Assembly: GCA_049609065.1 (NCBI GenBank)
Contig: JBMYYE010000029.1
Coordinates: 1 to 22,392, forward strand
DNA length: 22,392 nucleotides
From: JBMYYE01 sp049609065
Lineage (GTDB): Bacteria; Pseudomonadota; Alphaproteobacteria; Rhodobacterales; Rhodobacteraceae
Direction of reading: 5' to 3'
The position numbers and the translations under genes were made by a program. Position 1 is the first letter of the stretch, and every line of letters begins with the position of its first letter. Below are positions 1 through 7,023 of the stretch, piece after piece. The notes below the pieces were generated by a model, which made no database searches, was not told the DNA's origin, and worked only from the letters and a program-made list of their open reading frames with translations.

Positions 1-2
1 TT

Positions 3-395
3 TTAGTGAGTGTGCGGGGAACACTTGGAGGCGTCTGCGTTGTGCATTCTGACATGGCAGGTTGGAATATTTCAAGAGAGGTCGCAATGGTCGATGTGAA
101 AACAGATGTTGTGTCTGCTGATTTTGTGGCCCTTTATATAGCAACAAACAAAGCTCAATCGTGGCTCACGGGAATGCTTAAGGGAGCTGCATACAAAGGG
201 ATAAACTTGAGTGATCTTCGAAAGCTTGAATTACCTTTACCAACCTTGGAAATTCAAAAAGAAGTTATTCGAGAGGTTAATCAAGTGGAGTTAAGCTTTC
301 GAAAATGTTTGACAAACTACCAATCGAAACTCGCCGATCTAGACGAACTCCGCCAATCGCTTTTGCAAAAAGCCTTTGCAGGCGAGTTGACCTGA
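3..395 (+). CDS. hsdS: Type I restriction-modification specificity subunit HsdS, C-terminal part (5' truncated by the window)
   Basis: The frame is open to the left edge, so only the last 130 residues are visible. HsdS recognises the two halves of the target site and docks HsdM and HsdR. The visible part opens with LVSVRGTLGG, the conserved strand-turn of a target recognition domain. It continues with KGAAYKGINLSDLRKLELPLP, the usual end of such a domain, and closes with a helix of about 40 residues ending LQKAFAGEL, the standard HsdS conserved-region tail. This is therefore the second recognition domain plus the distal spacer helix. The stop is 15 bases before hsdR, so the two are probably co-transcribed. 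This stretch is more AT-rich than hsdR, as is common for specificity genes that exchange domains. The family call is firm; the target sequence cannot be deduced. Confidence 0.9.
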   Translation, partial: LVSVRGTLGGVCVVHSDMAGWNISREVAMVDVKTDVVSADFVALYIATNKAQSWLTGMLKGAAYKGINLSDLRKLELPLPTLEIQKEVIREVNQVELSFRKCLTNYQSKLADLDELRQSLLQKAFAGELT

Positions 396-410
396 TCTAG
401 GATCAACTTA

Positions 411-2738
411 ATGGTTAAAGATTTTTCAAATGAGACAGAGGCCGACACGCGGGCCGAACGAATTGATCCGAAATTACGCGATGCGGGCTGGGGCGTGGTT
501 GATGGATCACGCATACGCCGCGAGGTCATCTGCCCAGGGCGCATTCAAACAGGTGGCACGCGGGGCACGTCGTTATCATCTGACTATGTCTTCTTGTACC
601 GTGATCAAAAGCTGGCGGTTTTAGAAGCCAAGAAAGCGGGCGTTGATACATCGGCTGGCGTGGCCCAAGCCAAGGAATACGCAACTCGCCTAAACGCCCC
701 CTTTGCCTATGCCAGTAATGGGCGCACGTGGTACGAAATCAATATGCGCACGGGCACGGAACGGGATGTGGAATGCGTGCCCAGCCCAGATGAGCTGTGG
801 CACCGTGTGCATTCCATCGCCAACACATGGCGCGATCATTTCGGCGCAATCCCGTTTGAAACAGGCGGTGGCAAATGGCAGCCGCGCTATTACCAGCACA
901 ATGCAATCACAGCGGCGCTAGAGGCCATCGCGTTGGGCCAAACGCGCATTTTGCTAACCCTTGCCACGGGGACAGGGAAAACGGGCATTGCGTTTCAATT
1001 GGCGTGGAAGCTGTTTCATTCACGTTGGAACCTGTCAGGCGAACCAACCCGCCGCCCGCGCATCCTATTTCTGGCGGATCGCAATATATTGGCAAACCAA
1101 GCGTTCAATTCGTTTGGGGCGTTTCCTGATGATGCCCTGGTGCGGATTGATCCCGATGAAATCCGCAAGCAAAAGCGGGTGCCAAAGAACGGCAGTATCT
1201 TTTTCACCATCTTCCAGACCTTTATGACAGGCGATGATGGGGACCGCACGTTTGAGCAATATGAACCTGATTTCTTTGATTTCATCATCATTGACGAATG
1301 CCATCGCGGTGGAGCCAATAATGAGAGCACATGGCGCGATATTCTGGAACGATTTTCACCAGCGGTGCAATTGGGTTTGACCGCCACGCCCAAGCGCACA
1401 GATAATGCCGACACCTATAGGTATTTTGGCAAACCTGTTTATCAGTATTCGTTGAAGCAGGGGATCAATGATGGCTTCCTAACCCCGTTCCGTGTACGCC
1501 AGATTGCATCGACACTGGATGAATATGTGTTTGAGGGTGATGATCACGTGTTGAAGGGCGAAGTGGCCGATGGTGCCGAGTTCGTAGAGGGTGATTTCAA
1601 TCGTAAAGTGGTTATTCGTGATCGCGAGTTGCATCGCGTGCGGACGTTGCTGTCAGAGATTAACCAAAACGAAAAGACGATTGTTTTTTGCGCCAGTCAA
1701 AAACATGCGGCGATGATCCGTGATCTAATCAATCAAGAAAAGAGTAACCAGCATCCAAACTATTGCGCCCGTGTCACGGCAGAGGATGGGGCGTTGGGCG
1801 AAAAGGATTTGGCGGCGTTTCAAGATAATGAGAAAACGATCCCGACGATCCTGACCACATCGCAAAAACTGTCTACGGGTGTCGATGCCAAAAACGTGCG
1901 CAATATCGTTTTAATGCGCCCCGTGAATTCAATGATCGAGTTTAAGCAAATTATCGGACGGGGCACACGCACGTTTGACGGTAAAGACTATTTCACGATT
2001 TATGACTTTGTGAAGGCGCATATGAATTTCCAAGACCCTGCGTGGGATGGCGATCCAGCGGATGTGATTGTGGATATGCCAGAACCCAGAGAGCCAAGAG
2101 AACCGAGCAAAAATCCAGATGAGCCAAGTGGCGGGGATGGTGAACCAAAGGTGCACCCAGAGTTGATCGAGATTAAATTGGCAGATGGGAAAACCCGTTC
2201 GATCCAAAACATCACGGGCACCAGTTTTTGGAGTGCCGACGGTACGCCAATGTCAGCGAGTGAATTTATTCAGCGCCTTTATGGTGATCTGCCTGAATTG
2301 TTCAAAGACGAAGATGAGCTGCGGAAATTATGGAGCGTGCCAGATACACGCAAGGCATTGTTGGCAGAGTTGTCAGAGCGTGGGTATGGCATCGATATTC
2401 TGACGAAGATCAGGGAACTGATGGATGCTGAGAAAAGCGATCTATTCGATGTGTTGGCGTATATTTCATATAAGTCTAAGCCAGTAACACGAGAGATGCG
2501 CGCCGAAAACGGTTTGCAGAGCGCAACGAAGGAATATGATGCGAAGCTGGCTGCGTTTTTACAGTTCGTCCTTGAGGCGTATGTCAGCGATGGGATTGGC
2601 GAATTGGATAGATCGAAATTGCCAGACTTGTTGGAATTAAAGTATCGCGATGCGAATGAGGGCGCGACGGAGCTGGGCGGGCATGAAATTGTTGCACAAG
2701 CATTCGTTGGATTTCAAAGGTATTTGTTTGAGGGGTAA
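411..2738 (+). CDS. hsdR: Type I restriction endonuclease subunit R (EcoEI-like HsdR)
   Basis: 775 residues, full length for the EcoEI/type I-B-like branch. HsdR is the ATP-driven translocase and nuclease of the R2M2S complex and cuts unmethylated DNA away from the recognition site. The N-terminal PD-(D/E)xK nuclease is visible as D58, then E72-x-K74 (LEAKK). The SF2 helicase motifs follow in order: Walker A ATGTGKT 185-191, DECH 295-298, TATPKR 324-329, motif V-like STGVD near 489, and motif VI QIIGRGTRT 514-522. A Pro/Glu-rich linker (about 557-583, with repeated EPRE) precedes a C-terminal domain that probably contacts HsdS/HsdM. All catalytic motifs look intact. The ATG at 411 fits the expected N-terminus. 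Order is S then R; hsdM must lie upstream of the window. Confidence 0.95.
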   Translation: MVKDFSNETEADTRAERIDPKLRDAGWGVVDGSRIRREVICPGRIQTGGTRGTSLSSDYVFLYRDQKLAVLEAKKAGVDTSAGVAQAKEYATRLNAPFAYASNGRTWYEINMRTGTERDVECVPSPDELWHRVHSIANTWRDHFGAIPFETGGGKWQPRYYQHNAITAALEAIALGQTRILLTLATGTGKTGIAFQLAWKLFHSRWNLSGEPTRRPRILFLADRNILANQAFNSFGAFPDDALVRIDPDEIRKQKRVPKNGSIFFTIFQTFMTGDDGDRTFEQYEPDFFDFIIIDECHRGGANNESTWRDILERFSPAVQLGLTATPKRTDNADTYRYFGKPVYQYSLKQGINDGFLTPFRVRQIASTLDEYVFEGDDHVLKGEVADGAEFVEGDFNRKVVIRDRELHRVRTLLSEINQNEKTIVFCASQKHAAMIRDLINQEKSNQHPNYCARVTAEDGALGEKDLAAFQDNEKTIPTILTTSQKLSTGVDAKNVRNIVLMRPVNSMIEFKQIIGRGTRTFDGKDYFTIYDFVKAHMNFQDPAWDGDPADVIVDMPEPREPREPSKNPDEPSGGDGEPKVHPELIEIKLADGKTRSIQNITGTSFWSADGTPMSASEFIQRLYGDLPELFKDEDELRKLWSVPDTRKALLAELSERGYGIDILTKIRELMDAEKSDLFDVLAYISYKSKPVTREMRAENGLQSATKEYDAKLAAFLQFVLEAYVSDGIGELDRSKLPDLLELKYRDANEGATELGGHEIVAQAFVGFQRYLFEG

Positions 2739-2851
2739 AGCTGTTTTGTTAGTGTTCTAGGGGTATCCATTAAATATAACACTTTAAAATGATTTAATAA
2801 CAATATATTAAGTTGAAAGTCACAGCCCGTGTGGTTCCAAAAATTTAAATG

Positions 2852-2869
2852 AGCTCACTATTGTGAGCT
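2852..2869. repeat. Perfect 7-bp inverted repeat downstream of hsdR
   Basis: AGCTCAC, a TATT spacer, then GTGAGCT. It is a perfect hairpin or operator-like dyad. No T-run follows on either side, so it is not a standard intrinsic terminator. It could be a protein-binding site for the downstream WG-repeat gene or an mRNA end structure. Confidence 0.5.
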
Positions 2870-2914
2870 TGAGTGCGCCCGCTTTAAAAAAACATCCACA
2901 TACCGCGCCAAGGC

Positions 2915-2928
2915 TAGATGGACATCTA
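2915..2928. promoter_or_regulatory. Inverted repeat upstream of the WG-repeat gene (possible operator)
   Basis: TAGATG-GA-CATCTA is a 6+6 dyad with a 2-base centre, flanked a few bases out by AAGG and CCTT, so the symmetry extends imperfectly over 2910-2935. It sits 66-79 bases before the ATG, a normal place for an operator. The binding protein is unknown. Confidence 0.35.
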
Positions 2929-2993
2929 TTTCCTTGAAACACGCCTAAAACAGTCCCACTATGGTGGTGGATTTTAAAGGTTAAGGTGTTTCA

Positions 2994-5000
2994 ATGAGTA
3001 ATAAGACGTGCCGCATTTTTGCTGGACTTATAATGATGGCCACGACGGTCTTTTACCCTCACATCTCAACAGCACAAAGCGCCGCCGTGCCCAATGTTCA
3101 AGTTCATGTCGATCGTGATCTCGTTTTACGCCCGTTTTCCAAAGGCAAAGGCGCCCTATATGGCTATCTGGATAAGACGGCCAAGGACTGGGTGATACAG
3201 CCAAAATTTGACGCGGCTGCACCATTCTACCCCGAATTTGATACCGCCATTGTGAAAGAAAATAAGCTTGCAGGGCTTATCGACAAAAGCGGCCAGTACA
3301 TTGTGGCCCCGCAATTCAGCCGTTTGAAGGCGATCGTTATTGAGGACATAAATTACTACATCGCAGAAAAAGACAAAAAGGTTGGGCTTTTGGATGCGCG
3401 CGGCAATTGGATGTTTGAGCCAAAATTTGACCGACTAGGGGCCTACCCTACACATGGGCTTTTGCTGGCACGGAACAATAAAAAAAGTGGCTATGTGGAT
3501 ATCACCGGCAAAACCATTATTGAGTTCAAATTTGATAAGGCGGCTGATTTTTCACAAAACAAACTGGCTGCTGCACAACACGGCAAGCTGTGGGGATATA
3601 TTGACACCTCCGGTGCCTGGGTGATCCAACCAAAGTTTAAATCGGCAAAGACATTTTATGAAGGCCGCGCCGCAGTAAAGCATGACAATAAATATGGATT
3701 TATTGATGAAGCGGGAACGTTTGTTGTCCCTGCCATTTATGATTCCGCCTCTGGATTTTATAATAAGAATGGGCTCACAAGGGTTAAAAAGGGCACAAAG
3801 GAAGGTGTAATTGACCGAAAAGGTCGCATTGTTATTCCGCTTAAATACGGCGATGTGCGCCTAGGGAAAACTCAGCTCACACGGCGGGTCAAGAAAAAGC
3901 AAGGCATCCAAGACCTCAAAGGCAACTGGATCCTCAAACCCACCTACTCAACCGTCGGGATGTTTTGGAAGGGCGAACTCGGCAGTTTTTACATCGGAAA
4001 CCATCAAGGTTGCATGAATAAAGAAGGAAGAGTCGTCGTGCCTGCGGTCTTCAATTCCGTACGCTGTCATGATGATGGCCCCATGAAAGTGTCATTTAAC
4101 GGCAATCAAAAATCAGGGTTTGTTAAAAAATACGGATGGCCCCACCAATTCACCTATGAGGACCTCAATAAAACCGAAAAAAGCCTCTGCAATAAGAAGG
4201 CTGATAAAACACCGCTCTTGAGCCTGCCTTCCGCCAAATCAGGCGTGAAATTACGGGACCTTTATAACGGCCGCGTTTTGTGGGTGATCGAAGAAAAAGA
4301 CTACGGTTCTGACAAAGCCCCCTTTAAACATGTGGCAGTTGGTGGACTATCAGACATGCCCACCATGACAGGGTTTGTCCCCAAACGGGCTCTCTCTTCA
4401 AAATGTGATCTTTTGTCGGCGCAATCCGCAATGCGGTTGCTCAAAAAGCATCTCAATAAATCCTATACAGTTCAAGAAACGCTCAGAAAACAAACCAGCG
4501 CGCCTGAAATATCAGGTAAAACAGTCAAAATGGACTACACCTATTCCTTTGGCACACGCACGGGAAATAGCAGCACCTTGGCCAATTTGTGCAGTGTGCA
4601 ACTCGCCGTTGCCAGCGGCTCCTCTGATAACATTCGCCATAATGGGAAAGGCTATAAGCTCCAACCACAAAAAACAGTGCTCACCATGGATTTTGCAGCG
4701 GATGAGGCCACAATTTCAAGCATGGGATCGTTTATTCAAAAGGCGGGTAGCAAAAGCATCTACGGGGAGTTTCAGCACGGAACCAACCTCGCTTTTAGCC
4801 CCGCTTTTGGGGCAAAAACGCCATTATCACAAAATAAATCTCGTAAAACTATATATGTAGGCGGCAAGGTGGTTGACAAAAAACGCCTCGAAGATGGCCG
4901 TGATCACCTATTCATTGATGTGCCGCCAAACACGCCATGGGATGTCATCCCCATATTTGCACAGCTGGAAAAAACATGCCGCGGTAAGAACACCTTTTAG
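2994..5000 (+). CDS. Exported WG-repeat protein with a possible SH3-like domain
   Basis: 668 residues. The N-terminus has a basic start, a hydrophobic stretch (about 8-21) and an AQSAA end, so it looks like a Sec signal peptide cleaved near residue 28-30. From about residue 57 to 385 there are nine or ten tandem WG repeats of the type GYIDtsGaWVIqPKFd (for example GYLDKTAKDWVIQPKF, GLLDARGNWMFEPKF, GYIDTSGAWVIQPKF). The last repeats are degenerate. Residues about 400-465 resemble a bacterial SH3-like fold (LRDLYNGRVLWVI ... TGFVPKRAL). About 200 residues of unrecognised sequence follow. WG repeats are thought to form a beta-rich binding scaffold and no enzyme activity is implied. The gene stands alone, with terminator-like structure right after its stop. 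A taaggtg stretch 5' of the ATG is a weak ribosome site. Confidence 0.85.
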   Translation: MSNKTCRIFAGLIMMATTVFYPHISTAQSAAVPNVQVHVDRDLVLRPFSKGKGALYGYLDKTAKDWVIQPKFDAAAPFYPEFDTAIVKENKLAGLIDKSGQYIVAPQFSRLKAIVIEDINYYIAEKDKKVGLLDARGNWMFEPKFDRLGAYPTHGLLLARNNKKSGYVDITGKTIIEFKFDKAADFSQNKLAAAQHGKLWGYIDTSGAWVIQPKFKSAKTFYEGRAAVKHDNKYGFIDEAGTFVVPAIYDSASGFYNKNGLTRVKKGTKEGVIDRKGRIVIPLKYGDVRLGKTQLTRRVKKKQGIQDLKGNWILKPTYSTVGMFWKGELGSFYIGNHQGCMNKEGRVVVPAVFNSVRCHDDGPMKVSFNGNQKSGFVKKYGWPHQFTYEDLNKTEKSLCNKKADKTPLLSLPSAKSGVKLRDLYNGRVLWVIEEKDYGSDKAPFKHVAVGGLSDMPTMTGFVPKRALSSKCDLLSAQSAMRLLKKHLNKSYTVQETLRKQTSAPEISGKTVKMDYTYSFGTRTGNSSTLANLCSVQLAVASGSSDNIRHNGKGYKLQPQKTVLTMDFAADEATISSMGSFIQKAGSKSIYGEFQHGTNLAFSPAFGAKTPLSQNKSRKTIYVGGKVVDKKRLEDGRDHLFIDVPPNTPWDVIPIFAQLEKTCRGKNTF

Positions 5001-5033
5001 GGGGGCGCCGCGGCCTTCGCCCACCCTATTTTT
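5000..5033 (+). terminator. Intrinsic terminator of the WG-repeat gene
   Basis: GGGGGGCG pairs with CGCCCACCC through one bulged A, with a 10-base loop that itself contains CCGCGG. TATTTTTAT follows directly. The stem starts at the last base of the stop codon. Strong GC stem plus T-tract in the right orientation. Confidence 0.75.
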
Positions 5034-5183
5034 ATAGGCAACAAGCTCTCCCATCACCCATCCTACTTTACTCGGCAAAACCAGCATGCCCGATATTTAT
5101 AGCCAATAGCTCATTCGAATTTGCAGCGAAAGGCTGCTTGGCACCCATACCAACAGATTTCTGCATCACCGCGAAAGTCCGAT
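5034..5183. other. Short spacer with no recognisable gene
   Basis: About 150 bases between the WG-gene terminator and the 3' end of the minus-strand arsR-type gene. Neither strand shows a convincing ORF, RNA gene or arsR terminator. Confidence 0.5.
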
Positions 5184-5504
5184 CTACGGAGTCAGGTCTG
5201 CTCCCAACTGAGCTATCGCGCGCCTGATGCGTTCCCGATCTGGTTTGTAGAACACCCAATTCTTTATTTGCTTCGATGTCACCAACTTCGCGTCAGCCAA
5301 AACCTTCATATGAGACGTCACCGTGGGCTGCGTGAGGCCAATTTTTAGTGTGATGAACCCCACACAGACGCCATCTTCAATCAAATCACCATCCTGCTGT
5401 GGCGGAAAATTGTCGACTGGCGACAATATCCATTTCAGAATTTGAAGGCGGTTTTCATTTCCAAGTGCTTTGAGCACATCCAAGGTTGACGGTTTGGCAG
5501 GCAT
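5184..5504 (-). CDS. ArsR-family (winged helix-turn-helix) transcriptional regulator
   Basis: A DNA-binding repressor-type protein of 106 residues from the ATG at 5504, or 110 from the ATG at 5516. Visible hallmarks are LDVLKALGNENRLQILKWIL (first helices) and LTQPTVTSHMKVLADAKLV (recognition helix-turn-helix). NWVFYKPDRERI forms the wing and closing helix. There is no CxC or other classical metal site, only a single Cys (DGVCVGF), so the signal is probably not arsenic or cadmium. It is divergent from the PLP decarboxylase, and an extended palindrome covers the shared control region, which suggests control of that gene and of itself. Neither ATG has a Shine-Dalgarno sequence; the upper one lies inside the palindrome, so the lower is preferred weakly. 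A leaderless mRNA is possible. Confidence 0.9.
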   Translation of the reverse strand: MPAKPSTLDVLKALGNENRLQILKWILSPVDNFPPQQDGDLIEDGVCVGFITLKIGLTQPTVTSHMKVLADAKLVTSKQIKNWVFYKPDRERIRRAIAQLGADLTP

Positions 5505-5511
5505 ATTGATA

Positions 5512-5545
5512 TACATCTATATAGAATCGTTTCTATGGAGATATA
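5512..5545. promoter_or_regulatory. Extended palindromic operator between the ArsR regulator and the PLP decarboxylase
   Basis: The core is ATAGAA-TCGT-TTCTAT (5521-5536). Around the same centre, the outer arms ATCT (5515-5518) / AGAT (5539-5542) and TA (5512-5513) / TA (5544-5545) also match, so the dyad spans about 34 bases with few mismatches. It overlaps the upper arsR start codon and the GGAG ribosome site of the decarboxylase, and would block both genes if bound. ArsR proteins are homodimers that bind such dyads next to their own gene. Confidence 0.75.
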
Positions 5546-5547
5546 CC

Positions 5548-6927
5548 GTGTCAGACCCTCTCTCGCAATCACGTCGTGCCGCCTCAAAATCGTCCGACAT
5601 GGCTATGGCATATCTGGAGACAATAAATGGTCGGGACGTTGCAGCCTCTAAAGAGGCACGCGATGCACTGAAAAAGTTTGACACCGACATGCCAGCGATT
5701 TCCATCGACCCAATTGAGACGCTGCGTGTGCTTGATAAACTTGGCTCACCGGCAACAACGGCTACCAACGGTGGGCGTTTCTTTGGCCTTGTGGCTGGAG
5801 GCACTCTTCCCGCCGCTTTGGGTGCGCGGATTTTGGCAAGCGCATGGGATCAGGTGGTTTTCAACGATGTCATCAGCCCAGTCGGTGTCAAACTTGAGCA
5901 AGTGGCTGCAAAGTGGGTTTTGGATGTGCTGAACTTGCCTGCGCATAGCTCCATCGGATTTGTCACCGGTGCGACGATGGCCAACTTTACTTGCCTTGCA
6001 GGCGCGCGACACGCAATCCTTGAGCGGCAAGGATGGGACCTACAAAAACAAGGGCTCTGGGGAGCCCCGCGCCTACGGATAATCGCGGGCGCGGAATGTC
6101 ATGTGACCGTACTTAAGGCGGTCACGCTGCTGGGGATTGGGACAGATGTGATCGAGTGGGTGCCTTGTGATGATCAGGGCCGTATGAACGCTTCCAAGAT
6201 GCCGACCGCTGATGAGAACACGATCATTATTACACAATCGGGAAACGTGAATTCAGGCGCCAGCGATCCCATCGCGCAGGTTGTATCTCAAGCAAACGGA
6301 GCGTGGGTGCATGTTGATGGTGCTTTCGGTCTTTGGGCGGCGGCGAGCGAAAAGACCCGCAATCAACTCACTGGCTATGAAAGTGCCGACAGTTGGGTGG
6401 TGGATGGGCACAAATGGCTCAATACACCATACGAATGTGGCTTAGCGATCTGCAAGCATCCAGCATCCGTGCATGCCGCGATGGCAACGCAAGCGCCCTA
6501 TCTCAAGCTTGGTGGTGAAGCGGCACCAAAAGACATGGTTCCAGAATTTTCTCGCTCGGCCAGAGGTGTCGAGATATGGGCCGCACTGCACTCCTTGGGT
6601 CGTGATGGACTATCGGACTTGGTCGATCGATGCTGCGGGCATGCGCAAGTTTTTGCGGACGGGTTGCAGCAACTAGGCTTTGAAATTCTCAATGATGTCG
6701 TGCTGAACCAAGTTGTTGCGACCCTGCCTAGCCATGAAGGCTGGTCTGCAGAATTGGCCGGGCACGTTCAAAGCAGCGGAGAGGCATGGTTTGGCCCAAC
6801 AAATTGGCAAGGACGAGAGGCCGTTCGGTTTTCTGTGTCATCTTGGGCAACAACAAATGACGATATACAGCGCAGCCTAAATGCAATTGCAGAGGCGAAA
6901 CGCACCATCATTGAAACTACAAGCTGA
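5548..6927 (+). CDS. Group II PLP-dependent amino-acid decarboxylase family protein
   Basis: 459 residues from a GTG start with a well-placed GGAG seven bases upstream; the frame is open further up but that part lies inside arsR and the operator. The fold is the aromatic/glutamate decarboxylase family. H185 (AECHVTV) would stack on the PLP ring, D257 (HVDGAFG) binds the pyridine nitrogen, and K289 (VDGHKWLN) forms the Schiff base. The segment EFSRSARGVEIWAALHSLGRDG (split here as EFSRSARGVEIW near 333-344, then AALHSLGRDG) is typical of the family. The likely reaction is loss of CO2 from an L-amino acid to give an amine, but these motifs are shared with aldehyde synthases and similar enzymes, so the substrate is unknown. 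The divergent ArsR gene suggests expression on demand. Confidence 0.9.
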   Translation: MSDPLSQSRRAASKSSDMAMAYLETINGRDVAASKEARDALKKFDTDMPAISIDPIETLRVLDKLGSPATTATNGGRFFGLVAGGTLPAALGARILASAWDQVVFNDVISPVGVKLEQVAAKWVLDVLNLPAHSSIGFVTGATMANFTCLAGARHAILERQGWDLQKQGLWGAPRLRIIAGAECHVTVLKAVTLLGIGTDVIEWVPCDDQGRMNASKMPTADENTIIITQSGNVNSGASDPIAQVVSQANGAWVHVDGAFGLWAAASEKTRNQLTGYESADSWVVDGHKWLNTPYECGLAICKHPASVHAAMATQAPYLKLGGEAAPKDMVPEFSRSARGVEIWAALHSLGRDGLSDLVDRCCGHAQVFADGLQQLGFEILNDVVLNQVVATLPSHEGWSAELAGHVQSSGEAWFGPTNWQGREAVRFSVSSWATTNDDIQRSLNAIAEAKRTIIETTS

Positions 6928-6963
6928 CATTGGCGCAGTCGCAGCGAACTGGTGCTTCGTCCC

Positions 6964-6989
6964 CTATAGCCGACATTAGCTATGGTTTT
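6964..6989. terminator. Possible weak terminator between the convergent decarboxylase and class V genes
   Basis: CTATAGC pairs with GCTATGG (one G-T pair) around an 8-base loop, then TTTT. It is the only hairpin in the 96-base gap between convergent genes. The stem is AT-rich and the T-tract short, so this is tentative. Confidence 0.35.
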
Positions 6990-7023
6990 AAAAATTACCC
7001 TTGATGCCAGTATTTGATATGAG

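Larger units (their letters stand above)
2739..2993. other. Intergenic region between hsdR and the WG-repeat gene
   Basis: 255 bases, AT-rich in its first half, without a credible ORF. It holds two inverted repeats, listed separately, and must contain the promoter of the WG-repeat gene. No convincing hsdR terminator with a T-tract is visible. Confidence 0.6.

Noticed and set aside
4375..4860. A 161-codon frame within the WG-repeat gene, another reading frame of the same strand.
   Set aside because: The main frame is continuous with a single protein, and the alternative has no start signal or recognisable domain.
5195..5222. Minus-strand GATAGCTCAGTTGGGAG resembles the D-arm of a tRNA.
   Set aside because: It lies inside the C-terminal codons of the ArsR-family gene (AIAQLGADL). 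The D-loop is too short, and no anticodon stem or GTTCRA T-loop follows, so it is not a tRNA.
5470..5547. An earlier start for the PLP decarboxylase adding 26 residues.
   Set aside because: It would overlap arsR coding DNA and the operator; the GTG at 5548 has a well-spaced GGAG and begins a normal family N-terminus.
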